This document shows positions 25,704-33,645 of a stretch of DNA of 36,429 nucleotides, one piece after another (the stretch's first letter is position 1; each line of letters opens with the position of its first letter). The stretch lies in contig CAIVUE010000123.1 of assembly GCA_903909015.1 (NCBI GenBank), positions 1 to 36,429 on the forward strand, in the 5' to 3' direction. The notes below the pieces were generated by a model, which was not told the DNA's origin, did not search any database, and saw nothing but the letters and a program-made list of their open reading frames with translations. The stretch comes from an uncultured Methylophilaceae bacterium (GTDB lineage Bacteria; Pseudomonadota; Gammaproteobacteria; Burkholderiales; Methylophilaceae). The translations under genes were made by a program, and so were the position numbers.

Positions 25704-26642
25704 ATGAAGATGAAATACATTATTTTAGGTTTGTATGCTGCGTGCATTTTATTTGTGCACTTTCGTGGCAAGGCTAAATTGCCTTTCTTCAGACAGATCT
25801 TTGACCACTCTTCAGTTGTCTCACCGGTTAATATTTTTATTTACCTATTTTCAAAAGTGCCGACCAATCAGGCCTATATTCCTGTCAGCAACTTTAAGGG
25901 ATTAAAGTTATTGCAAGATAATTGGCAAGTGATTCGAGATGAAGCGCTTGCTTTGGATAAGCTGGAGAAGATTAAAGCTGCAGAGAAGAATGATGATGCA
26001 GGGTTTAATTCTTTTTTTAAAAAAGGTTGGAAGCGCTTTTATCTTAAATGGTACGAGGCCAAACACCCTTCCGCACTTCAGTTTTGCCCTAAAACTGTTG
26101 CTTTGTTAGCACAGGTCCCTGAAGTTAAAGCAGCTATGTTTACTGAGCTGCCCCCTGGTGCAAAACTCAATCCACATCGAGATCCTTATGCGGGCTCTGT
26201 GAGATATCACTTGGGCTTATCAACGCCAAACGATGACCGTGCATTTATTAACGTGAATCAAGAGCCTTATAGCTGGCGTGATGGTGAGGGGGTTATATTT
26301 GATGAAACTTACATTCATTGGGCAATTAATGACACCGATAAAACCCGCATCATTTTATTATGCGATGTGGAGCGTCCTATGAAGTATCGTTGGGCATCAG
26401 CCATCAATCGATGGTTAGCTAAGGTTGTGATGACAGCAGGTAGCTCCCCGAACGAAACTGGAGACCAAACAGGCGGTATCAACAAAGTTTTCCGATTTTT
26501 TTGGCTAGCGGGCAAATATAGACGCAAGCTTAAAAAATTTAGTAAACCACTTTATTTGTTGATTAAGTTTGGATTAATCGTTGGATTTTTTGTTTGGGTT
26601 GTTGGTGTCGATAATATCTTAAAAGGGTTACAACTCTTTTAA
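25704..26642 (+). CDS. lpxO: Lipid A hydroxylase, aspartyl/asparaginyl beta-hydroxylase family
   Basis: 312 residues. LpxO is an Fe2+/2-oxoglutarate enzyme that 2-hydroxylates a lipid A acyl chain at the inner membrane. The metal ligands are visible: His158 and Asp160 in NPHRDPYAGSVRYHLGL, and His205 in FDETYIHWAIN, followed by the 2-oxoglutarate-binding arginine in KTRIILLCDVERP. One membrane helix lies at the N-terminus (YIILGLYAACILFVHF) and another at the C-terminus (FGLIVGFFVWVVGV). Start could be 25701 (GTG), 25704 or 25710 (ATG); none has a clear ribosome site. It ends two bases before the convergent moaC stop. Confidence 0.88.
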   Translation: MKMKYIILGLYAACILFVHFRGKAKLPFFRQIFDHSSVVSPVNIFIYLFSKVPTNQAYIPVSNFKGLKLLQDNWQVIRDEALALDKLEKIKAAEKNDDAGFNSFFKKGWKRFYLKWYEAKHPSALQFCPKTVALLAQVPEVKAAMFTELPPGAKLNPHRDPYAGSVRYHLGLSTPNDDRAFINVNQEPYSWRDGEGVIFDETYIHWAINDTDKTRIILLCDVERPMKYRWASAINRWLAKVVMTAGSSPNETGDQTGGINKVFRFFWLAGKYRRKLKKFSKPLYLLIKFGLIVGFFVWVVGVDNILKGLQLF

Positions 26643-26644
26643 AA

Positions 26645-27118
26645 TTAACCAATCCAATGCCCTGATTTTCCGCCTTGTTTCTCTAGTAGTTTAATTTCGC
26701 TCATGACCATGCCACGGTCTACTGCTTTTAACATGTCGTAGATTGTTAGTAAGGCGATGCTAGTGGCGGTTAGTGCTTCCATTTCAACACCAGTTTTAGC
26801 TGTGCATTTGGCTGTTACGCTGCATTGGATCGTATTATTTTTTTCATCTACATTAAAGTCCACGCTTACTTTCGTGAGACTTATTGGGTGGCAAAGTGGA
26901 ATTAATTCCGAGGTGCGTTTTGATGCTTGAATTGCTGCAATACGAGCAATGCCTAAGACATCACCCTTGTTAGCATTGCCTTTAATGACTAGCGCTAATG
27001 TGCTTGCCAGCATGGAAATCTTTCCAGTTGCAATGGCGATACGTTCTGTTTCTGTCTTGCTGCCAACGTCTACCATGTGGGCTTGACCTTGCCCGTCAAA
27101 GTGGGTGAGTTCGCTCAT
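26645..27118 (-). CDS. moaC: Cyclic pyranopterin monophosphate synthase
   Basis: 157 residues, usual length. With MoaA it converts GTP to cyclic pyranopterin monophosphate, the first step of molybdenum cofactor synthesis. Signatures seen: [15 protein letters not shown] at the start, [19 protein letters not shown], and [22 protein letters not shown] with catalytic residues of the family. AAGGG lies upstream of the ATG. Stands alone here; moaA, moaD and moaE are not in the window. Confidence 0.97.
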   Translation of the reverse strand: MSELTHFDGQGQAHMVDVGSKTETERIAIATGKISMLASTLALVIKGNANKGDVLGIARIAAIQASKRTSELIPLCHPISLTKVSVDFNVDEKNNTIQCSVTAKCTAKTGVEMEALTATSIALLTIYDMLKAVDRGMVMSEIKLLEKQGGKSGHWIG

Positions 27119-27203
27119 AAATATTGCCCTTTTATTTAACTTGTTTACATGAGAATTTCAATGTGAACCGTGAACTTGGCGCTTAATATCGTTATCATAC
27201 GCA

Positions 27204-28643
27204 ATGATGAAATTAGTTTATAGCATTCTGTTATTTTCACTACTTGCCCCCATTGCGCTGGCCGATGATTTACCTGACTTGGGTGATGTTTCTGCAACAG
27301 TACTTTCACCTTTACAGGAAAAGAAAATCGCTGATCAAATCATGCGTGATGTGATGTCGAGCGACGAAGTCATTTCTGACCCGGAAATTACGGATTACAT
27401 TCAAAATCTTGGTATGCGCTTGGCAAGTAATGGGCCTGATAAAACACAGTGGTTCAATTTTTTTGTTGTCAAAGATAACACTATCAATGCTTTTGCTATG
27501 CCTGGTGGTGTGGTGGGTGTGCATACAGGCTTAATTGTGGCTGCTAGTAATGAATCGGAATTGGCGGGTGTGATGGGTCACGAAATTGGCCACGTTGTTC
27601 AGCATCACATGGCGCGCATGTTGGCACAACAGAAGAACGATTCACTGATTAGTTTGGCAGGAATGGCATTAGCCATTTTATCTGCACGTGCTAATCCACA
27701 ACTAGCAAGTGCCGCAATGACTGCTTCATCAGCAGGTGCAGTGCAAAAGCAACTTGATTACACGCGGGATCATGAACGTGAGGCTGACCGAGTTGGCATT
27801 TCTATTCTTGAAAGCGCGGGATATGATACTCATGCGATGGCGAGTTTTTTTGAGACTATGCAAAAAGGCACTCGCTATGTTGAAGGTAGTGCGCCGACTT
27901 TTTTGCGTACTCATCCAATAACGAGCGAGCGAATTGCTGACGTTACGGCGCGTGTTGCAAATAGCCATTACCGTGTTGCACCTTATTCCCCTGATTTCGA
28001 TTATGTGCGCGCTAAAATTTTAGCGAGTTCAGGAATTGCCAATCAAGCTGTCAATTTATTTCAGAGTAATTTGCAGGATAGACGTTACAGTAGTGAAAGT
28101 GCTCAACACTATGGTCTGGCTATTGCGATGTTGCGTGTTGGTAACGCTGATGGGGCTAATAAAGAATTGAGTTGGTTGCGTTCAAATATGCCCAATCATC
28201 CATTTTTTGCTAGTCTTGCGGCTAATATTGAAGTGGCACGTGATAACCCAGTTGGGGCAGCGAAAGCTTATCAAGCTGGCTTAGCTATTTACCCTGGGAG
28301 TCGAGCATTGATTTATGGTTATGCAGAACATTTATTGCGCATCCACCAGCCGCAACAAGTATTGCAGTTAATTAATGAAAAGCAATCTTTATATCCTGAT
28401 GATGCTTATATGTATGAACTACGATCAAAATCGTATGCTGCACTTGGTAAAAATTTACTTAGTCATCAAGCACAAGGCGAGGCTTACTTTAGGCGTTACA
28501 ATGTGCAGAAAGCATTAGAACAGATGGATTTAGCTGTTAAATCAGGAGACGGGGATTTCTATCAACAGTCTATAGTCGAGGCGCGTTTAAAAGAGTTGCG
28601 TACATTAATTGACGAGCCTAAAAAAAGGGGTTGGTTTAACTAA
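27204..28643 (+). CDS. bepA: Periplasmic M48 metalloprotease with TPR repeats, BepA-like
   Basis: 479 residues. A signal peptide is visible (MMKLVYSILLFSLLAPIALA, cut before DDLPDLG). The zinc motif HEIGH is at 126-130, inside VMGHEIGHVVQHHMARML, and the third ligand is in DHEREADRVG. The C-terminal half (from about residue 280) is helical and looks like tetratricopeptide repeats. BepA (YfgC) in E. coli assembles or degrades the LPS translocon LptD and the BAM complex, so a link with the Lpt genes in this window is plausible. Followed 17 bases later by soxY on the same strand. Confidence 0.93.
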   Translation: MMKLVYSILLFSLLAPIALADDLPDLGDVSATVLSPLQEKKIADQIMRDVMSSDEVISDPEITDYIQNLGMRLASNGPDKTQWFNFFVVKDNTINAFAMPGGVVGVHTGLIVAASNESELAGVMGHEIGHVVQHHMARMLAQQKNDSLISLAGMALAILSARANPQLASAAMTASSAGAVQKQLDYTRDHEREADRVGISILESAGYDTHAMASFFETMQKGTRYVEGSAPTFLRTHPITSERIADVTARVANSHYRVAPYSPDFDYVRAKILASSGIANQAVNLFQSNLQDRRYSSESAQHYGLAIAMLRVGNADGANKELSWLRSNMPNHPFFASLAANIEVARDNPVGAAKAYQAGLAIYPGSRALIYGYAEHLLRIHQPQQVLQLINEKQSLYPDDAYMYELRSKSYAALGKNLLSHQAQGEAYFRRYNVQKALEQMDLAVKSGDGDFYQQSIVEARLKELRTLIDEPKKRGWFN

Positions 28644-28660
28644 CCAAAGAGGAATTAAGT

Positions 28661-29104
28661 ATGATGCAACGTAGAAATTTTATTAAGGCCCTATTAGCCG
28701 CAAGTGCATTATTGTTAGTGCCTATTAGATCATTGGCTGCTAGCTGGAATGCTTCGGCATTTCAAGCCATCAAGCTTCAAGAAGCTTTAGCGGCTTTACA
28801 AATTAGTAATTTGAGTTCATCTAGTGATATTCAAGTTACTGGACCAGACAAAGCTGAGAATGGTGCAGTGGTCCAAATTGAAGTCACAAGTCAGATCCCT
28901 AAGACTGAGTCGATTTCTATTTTTGTAGAGAATAACCCAACAGCATTGATTGCCAATTTTGTTTTTAGTGAAGCAACTCTTCCATCTATTGTGACCCGTA
29001 TAAAAATGGCTGAAACCTCAGATGTGTTGGCAATTATTAAAGCAGGTAATCATTATTTTTCTTCTAAAAAACGCATAGAAGTTTTAGAAAATGGGTGTGG
29101 TTAA
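28661..29104 (+). CDS. soxY: Thiosulfate-oxidation carrier subunit SoxY
   Basis: 147 residues. SoxY carries sulfur intermediates covalently on a cysteine at its mobile C-terminus during periplasmic Sox sulfur oxidation. A twin-arginine signal peptide is seen (QRRNFIKALLAASALLLV), and the body has the immunoglobulin-like SoxY pattern (AENGAVVQIEVTSQI, SISIFVENNPTALIANF). The tail ends NGCG, keeping the key cysteine as penultimate residue but with Asn in place of the first Gly of the usual GGCGG and no final Gly. GAGGAA lies six bases before the ATG. soxZ follows after one base. Confidence 0.93.
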   Translation: MMQRRNFIKALLAASALLLVPIRSLAASWNASAFQAIKLQEALAALQISNLSSSSDIQVTGPDKAENGAVVQIEVTSQIPKTESISIFVENNPTALIANFVFSEATLPSIVTRIKMAETSDVLAIIKAGNHYFSSKKRIEVLENGCG

Positions 29105-29105
29105 A

Positions 29106-29423
29106 ATGGCTGATAATATTAGAATGCGCGCTCAACTAAAGGGTGAAATTACCGAGGTTAAATTGCTAATGACCCATCCAATGGAAACTGGCCGACGTAA
29201 GAACGATTCTGGCGATGTCATTCCTGCTAACTTTATACAGACTGTTACTGCAATGCTTAATGGTAAAGTTCTTCTACAAGCTGAGTGGGGGACGGGCATT
29301 TCTAAAAACCCATATCTCACATTTCGTATGCGCGGAGCAAAAGTTGGTGATGTTGTTCGGATAGATTGGACTGATAACCAAGGCAAGACAGGCGTTGGTG
29401 AAATTTCAGTTACGCTGGGTTAA
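29106..29423 (+). CDS. soxZ: Thiosulfate-oxidation carrier subunit SoxZ
   Basis: 105 residues from the ATG at 29106. SoxZ forms the heterodimer with SoxY. The sequence MADNIRMRAQLKGEITEVKLLMTHPMETG, then DVIPANFIQTVTAMLNGK and RIDWTDNQGKTG is the normal SoxZ pattern. An ATG at 29091 is in frame but lies within soxY and is less likely. The protein has no signal peptide, as expected, since SoxZ is carried out with SoxY by the Tat system. No soxA, B, C, D or X is present nearby. Its stop overlaps that of the convergent gene by three bases. Confidence 0.93.
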   Translation: MADNIRMRAQLKGEITEVKLLMTHPMETGRRKNDSGDVIPANFIQTVTAMLNGKVLLQAEWGTGISKNPYLTFRMRGAKVGDVVRIDWTDNQGKTGVGEISVTLG

Positions 29424-31051
29424 GTATTTTTTGAAATACTTAATGCCACGGCTTCAGCAATTCTAATTCCGTCAACTGCTGCCGATAAAATTCCACCCGC
29501 ATAACCCGCACCCTCTCCTGTTGGGTATAGGCCTTTAGTATTGATACTTTGCAGGGTCTCATCATCTCTTTTAATTCTGATCGGTGATGAGGTTCTGGTC
29601 TCAACGCCAGTCAGTACTCCATCAGGTAAATCAAACCCCTTAATTTGCTTTGCAAAAGCTGGAAGTGCTTCACGAATGGCAGTGATTGCATATTCTGGCA
29701 ATGCAGTACTCAAGTCGGTCATTTGAACGCCTGGGGTATATGAAGGCTGAACTCTTCCAAGCTCGGTAGAAGCTTTGCCTTTGATGAAGTCCCCAATCAG
29801 TTGCCCCGGCGCATTATAGTTCTTTCCGCCAAGTTCAAAGGCCCGCTCTTCCCATTTGCGTTGGAGCTCCATACCCGCTAGGGGGTCGCCTGGATAATCT
29901 TGCTCGGGTGTAATTCCTACTACAATGCCTGCATTGGCATTTCTTTCATTCCGTGAATATTGACTCATGCCGTTAGTCACTACACGACCTTTTTCTGATG
30001 CTGCTGCGACGACCGTTCCGCCTGGACACATGCAAAAGCTATAGACGCTGCGACCATTTTTAGCGTGATGCACTAACTTGTAGTCTGCTGCTCCTAAAAC
30101 AGGGTGTTGGGCGTTGGGGCCAAATCGAGCATGGTCAATTAGCGATTGCGGATGTTCAATACGGAATCCAATTGAGAACGGCTTGGCTTCAACGTAAATA
30201 CCACGCTTATGAATCATTTCAAAAGTATCGCGTGCACTGTGCCCAACTGCTAATACTAAATGCTTAGTTGCTATCCGTTCACCATTTTGAAGCGCGACAC
30301 TTTGTATTTGGCCGTTTTCAATTTCAATGTCATCCACACGGCTTTGGAAGCGAATCTCACCGCCAAGTTTAATAATGTTTTTACGCATTTCTTCAACCAT
30401 ACCAACCAAACGAAAAGTTCCGATGTGTGGATGGCTAACATATAAAATTTCCTCTGGGGCACCTGCTTTGACAAACTCATTAAGGACTTTTCGGCCGTAA
30501 TGTTTTGGATCTTTAATTTGGCTATAGAGTTTTCCATCTGAAAATGTACCTGCACCGCCTTCGCCAAACTGCACATTAGATTCTGGGTTTAGCTCGTTTT
30601 TTCGCCACAACCCCCAAGTATCTTTTGTACGCTCCCGAACGGCTTTGCCACGTTCTAGTACTATAGGCTTAAACCCTGATTGCGCTAGAATTAGCGCCGC
30701 AAAAATGCCAGAAGGACCGAACCCTACAATGACAGGGCGAAGTGTTTTGTTAGCCTCTGAAGCTGTTGCTACAAAATGATAAGAAGTATCCGGAGCTACT
30801 TTAACGTGGGGGTCTTTTTTAAATTTGGTTAATATTTTTGATTCGTTTGTAACTTCAACATCCAACGTGTAAACAAACAAAATTGAATGAGATTTTCTTG
30901 CGTCTACACCACGCTTAAAAATAGCGATATCGATTAAATCAGTCCCAGGGATCCCAAGTTTCTTTAAAACTGCAGCTTTAATTACCTCAGGTTCGTGATG
31001 AAGTGAAGTTGCTTTTTCTAAAGGCAATTTGATTTCAGATAAACGTAGCAT
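29420..31051 (-). CDS. Uncharacterised NAD(P)/FAD-dependent dehydrogenase (COG2509 type)
   Basis: 543 residues. An N-terminal domain of about 100 residues (MLRLSEIKLPLEKA, DIAIFKRGVDARKS) precedes the FAD-binding motif VIVGFGPSGIFAALILAQSG at about 105. Further blocks: VQFGEGGAGTFSDGKLYS, LAVGHSARDTFEM, YSFCMCPGGTVVAA, and the C-terminal GLYPTGEGAGYAGGILSAAVDG. This set matches the widespread COG2509 FAD-dependent dehydrogenases, whose reaction is not established as far as I know. The Cys pair in CMCPGG might be redox active (inference). No Shine-Dalgarno is evident. hda lies 20 bases upstream on the same strand. Confidence 0.85.
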   Translation of the reverse strand: MLRLSEIKLPLEKATSLHHEPEVIKAAVLKKLGIPGTDLIDIAIFKRGVDARKSHSILFVYTLDVEVTNESKILTKFKKDPHVKVAPDTSYHFVATASEANKTLRPVIVGFGPSGIFAALILAQSGFKPIVLERGKAVRERTKDTWGLWRKNELNPESNVQFGEGGAGTFSDGKLYSQIKDPKHYGRKVLNEFVKAGAPEEILYVSHPHIGTFRLVGMVEEMRKNIIKLGGEIRFQSRVDDIEIENGQIQSVALQNGERIATKHLVLAVGHSARDTFEMIHKRGIYVEAKPFSIGFRIEHPQSLIDHARFGPNAQHPVLGAADYKLVHHAKNGRSVYSFCMCPGGTVVAAASEKGRVVTNGMSQYSRNERNANAGIVVGITPEQDYPGDPLAGMELQRKWEERAFELGGKNYNAPGQLIGDFIKGKASTELGRVQPSYTPGVQMTDLSTALPEYAITAIREALPAFAKQIKGFDLPDGVLTGVETRTSSPIRIKRDDETLQSINTKGLYPTGEGAGYAGGILSAAVDGIRIAEAVALSISKNT

Positions 31052-31071
31052 TTTTTAATTTTGGGCTTAGG

Positions 31072-31692
31072 TCAAAGAATTGGTAATTGAATAAGTTTTT
31101 TAAGAAGCGGAACTGTAACGGGACGTTTCTCAGTGAGCGACCATTCGTCTAGCGCATCCAGTATAGCCATCAAACTTGGTAAATCACGGCGTAAATAACG
31201 TAAGCAGTAATCAACGACCTCGTCCGGCAATTTCATCCCGCGTTCAAGCGCGTGCGTTTTTAATGCCTGTGCTTTTTCTTCATCTGTAAGGGGATGTAGT
31301 TGGTAAGTTAAACCCCATGCCAGCCGAGTTGCTAGATCATCACGGAGTTGCATTTGATTCGGAGGGGCATTGCCAGCGGCAACTAATACACCTAGGTCTG
31401 TGCGTGTTTGATTATAGGTATTGAATAAGGTGATTTGGGCTTCGTTGCTGAGTAAATGGACATCGTCAGCGATCACTAATTTAATATTTGAGATTTTTGC
31501 TAGTTCTTGAGATGCCTTGAGTAAGTGCGTTTTCCCACTGCCAGCTTCGCCCCAAAAATAAATAAAGCGATTTTCAGCATCCGCCTGCATGGCTTGATTT
31601 AAGCTATGCAAAGCTTCCGCATTCCTGCCAATGACGAAATTACTGATGCTTGGCAATGCTTCAAGTTGGATGTCTAGGAGCAGTTGTTTCAT
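31072..31692 (-). CDS. hda: DnaA regulatory inactivator Hda
   Basis: 206 residues. Hda binds the DNA sliding clamp and triggers ATP hydrolysis by DnaA, preventing re-initiation. The clamp-binding motif is QLLLDI at residues 3-8, right at the N-terminus as in other Hda proteins. The single AAA+ domain has Walker A GEAGSGKTH (48-56), Walker B LVIADDVHLL and a sensor region DDLATRLAWGLTYQL. It lacks the DNA-binding domain IV of DnaA. In many betaproteobacteria hda lies divergent from purM, as here. Confidence 0.93.
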   Translation of the reverse strand: MKQLLLDIQLEALPSISNFVIGRNAEALHSLNQAMQADAENRFIYFWGEAGSGKTHLLKASQELAKISNIKLVIADDVHLLSNEAQITLFNTYNQTRTDLGVLVAAGNAPPNQMQLRDDLATRLAWGLTYQLHPLTDEEKAQALKTHALERGMKLPDEVVDYCLRYLRRDLPSLMAILDALDEWSLTEKRPVTVPLLKKLIQLPIL

Positions 31693-31770
31693 TAATAATG
31701 AAGATTAAATAATTTAAGCGGGATAAACACGGCTTTTATCACTTAGTCTTTTCTCGTTTGGTCGTCATTT

Positions 31771-31821
31771 AGGTTAAAATTCATGTATTACAAAAATACG
31801 TATAAGTGCGTATTTTAACCT
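31771..31821 (+). promoter_or_regulatory. Overlapping inverted repeats in the purM leader
   Basis: Two inverted repeats share a right arm. The outer pair is AGGTTAAAAT (31771-31780) with ATTTTAACCT (31812-31821), a perfect 10-bp match. The inner pair is AAAATACG (31793-31800) with CGTATTTT (31809-31816), a perfect 8-bp match around an 8-base loop. Bases 31812-31816 belong to both, so only one pairing can form at a time. It lies 37-87 bases before the purM start. It could be an operator or an RNA switch; not proven. Confidence 0.4.
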
Positions 31822-31857
31822 TTTATTTGTTTTTATCTTGTAGAAAGCGAGAAAGCT

Positions 31858-32910
31858 TTGAATTCGAACGACCAAGCCAACAACACATCTATTAGCTACC
31901 GTGACGCTGGGGTAGATATTGAAGCGGGTGACGCGCTGGTTGAACAGATTAAGCCTTTTGCAAAACGTACCATGCGTCCTGAAGTTCTAGGGGGTATTGG
32001 GGGCTTTGGTTCATTGTTTGAGATGCCAAAAAAATTCAAAAACCCAGTCTTGGTTTCTGGGACAGATGGAGTTGGGACTAAATTAAAGCTTGCATTTGAA
32101 TTAGATAAACATGACACCGTAGGTGTAGATCTTGTTGCGATGAGTGTGAATGATATTTTAGTTCAAGGGGCTGAGCCTTTATTCTTCTTGGATTATTTTG
32201 CATGTGGCAAGCTAGAAGTGGGCACTGCAGCCCAAGTGATTAAAGGTATTGCAGAAGGCTGCGAGCAATCCGGATGTGCTTTAGTAGGCGGAGAAACTGC
32301 TGAAATGCCAGGCATGTACCCAGCAGGCGAATACGATTTGGCAGGATTTGCTGTTGGGTGTGTAGATAAAGAAAGTATTATTACAGGCAAAACAATAAGC
32401 GAAGGTGATGTCGTGATCGGTTTAGCTTCTAGTGGTGCACATTCCAATGGATATTCTTTGATTCGTAAATTGATTGCAAAGTCTGGTATTGATTTCAATT
32501 CAGATTTTCACGGAAAGCCATTTAAAGATGTGGTGATGGCTCCAACCCGCATTTATGTTAAGCCCTTGCTTAAACTAATTTCATCGGTAACAGTAAAAGG
32601 TATGGCCCATATTACTGGTGGAGGTATCACGGAAAATGTGCCGCGAGTTTTGCCAGAAGGGTTAACTGCTGAAATTAAAAAAGGTAGTTGGGATATGCCA
32701 CCTTTGTTCACTTGGCTGCAAGCGCAAGGCAATGTAGCTGCAAGCGAAATGCATAAAACCTTTAACTGCGGCATTGGCATGGTCGTGATTGTATCCAAGG
32801 ACCAAGTTAAATCAACAATCGACCTACTTAAGGCTGAGGGCGAGCAGGTTTTCGAGATTGGCTTTATTCGTAAACAAAAAACTGGTGAGCCGCCAACCTT
32901 GGTGGTTTAA
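31858..32910 (+). CDS. purM: Phosphoribosylformylglycinamidine cyclo-ligase
   Basis: 350 residues, usual length. PurM forms the imidazole ring of AIR in purine synthesis. The start is TTG at 31858 with GAGAAAG upstream; the N-terminus [23 protein letters not shown] is that of the family, and there is no suitable ATG near. Other blocks: [75 protein letters not shown], and [15 protein letters not shown]. In many proteobacteria purN follows directly; here a DUF3108 gene follows instead. Confidence 0.97.
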   Translation: MNSNDQANNTSISYRDAGVDIEAGDALVEQIKPFAKRTMRPEVLGGIGGFGSLFEMPKKFKNPVLVSGTDGVGTKLKLAFELDKHDTVGVDLVAMSVNDILVQGAEPLFFLDYFACGKLEVGTAAQVIKGIAEGCEQSGCALVGGETAEMPGMYPAGEYDLAGFAVGCVDKESIITGKTISEGDVVIGLASSGAHSNGYSLIRKLIAKSGIDFNSDFHGKPFKDVVMAPTRIYVKPLLKLISSVTVKGMAHITGGGITENVPRVLPEGLTAEIKKGSWDMPPLFTWLQAQGNVAASEMHKTFNCGIGMVVIVSKDQVKSTIDLLKAEGEQVFEIGFIRKQKTGEPPTLVV

Positions 32911-32916
32911 CTTAAC

Positions 32917-33615
32917 TTGAAATTTGCAGTTACATTAGCATTTTTTCTACTGTTCTTTATAGCAGAGTCTTTGTTTGCAGCGCCAAAAAACGTAGTGTTG
33001 ACTTATCAAGCTACAAGAAACGGTAAGCCTTTTGCTAACGTTACAGAGACCTTTAAGCAAACTGGTGATCAATATGCAATAGAGAGTGTGACAGAGGGTG
33101 TGGGCCTGGCTGCTCTATTCGGCAAACGTATTTTGAGAAGCCAAGGTATCGTGACCTCAGAGGGATTGCAACCTAAACACTTTGAGCAGCATCAAGGGGA
33201 TAATGAGAAAAAAGCTATTTCCGCTGATTTTGATTGGGTTGGTAATCAGTTAAGCATGAAAAGTAAAACTGGGGTCATTACAGAGCCCTTAGTTAAAGGG
33301 CTGCAAGACGTGAGTAGTTTTCCTTATCAATGGATGCTATTCCCACCTAAGGATGAGGTGGTGAACTTGCCGATTACAACAGGTAAAAAACAGCGGGTAT
33401 ACAGTTATAGAACAGTTGAACGTGATGTAACACTAAAGCTGGAGGCGGGGCAGTTTCAGACCTTGCATTTAATTAATGCGAATGAAAATGGCGCCGGAAG
33501 CGAAAAAGAGTTTTGGTTGGCAATTGAGCATTATTATTTGCCTATTCGTATCATCATCCGTGAGGAAAATGGTACGACAATTGAACAGACGCTCACCAGT
33601 ATTAATGCGGAATGA
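32917..33615 (+). CDS. DUF3108 protein, exported
   Basis: 232 residues starting at TTG, six bases after purM. A signal peptide is visible (MKFAVTLAFFLLFFIAESLF, cut before APKNVVLTY). The remainder fits DUF3108, a beta-rich family of unknown function in Gram-negative bacteria: YAIESVTEGVGLAALFGKR, SQGIVTSEGLQPKHFEQH, ISADFDWVGNQL, LQDVSSFPYQWM and EFWLAIEHYYLPIRIIIRE. The second DUF3108 protein downstream shares the same block order (EGLQP, ADFDWV/ANFDWV, LQDVSSFPYQ/TQDFLSFLYQ), so the pair arose by duplication. The start lacks a clear ribosome site, so coupling to purM is likely. Confidence 0.85.
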   Translation: MKFAVTLAFFLLFFIAESLFAAPKNVVLTYQATRNGKPFANVTETFKQTGDQYAIESVTEGVGLAALFGKRILRSQGIVTSEGLQPKHFEQHQGDNEKKAISADFDWVGNQLSMKSKTGVITEPLVKGLQDVSSFPYQWMLFPPKDEVVNLPITTGKKQRVYSYRTVERDVTLKLEAGQFQTLHLINANENGAGSEKEFWLAIEHYYLPIRIIIREENGTTIEQTLTSINAE

Positions 33616-33645
33616 TTTTTATCGTTTTTTGCTTTAAAACTTCAT

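Noticed and set aside
26620-26650. Terminator between lpxO and moaC
   Set aside because: AAAAG and CTTTT can pair, but the stem is five mostly A-T pairs and lies within the lpxO coding end; too weak to call.
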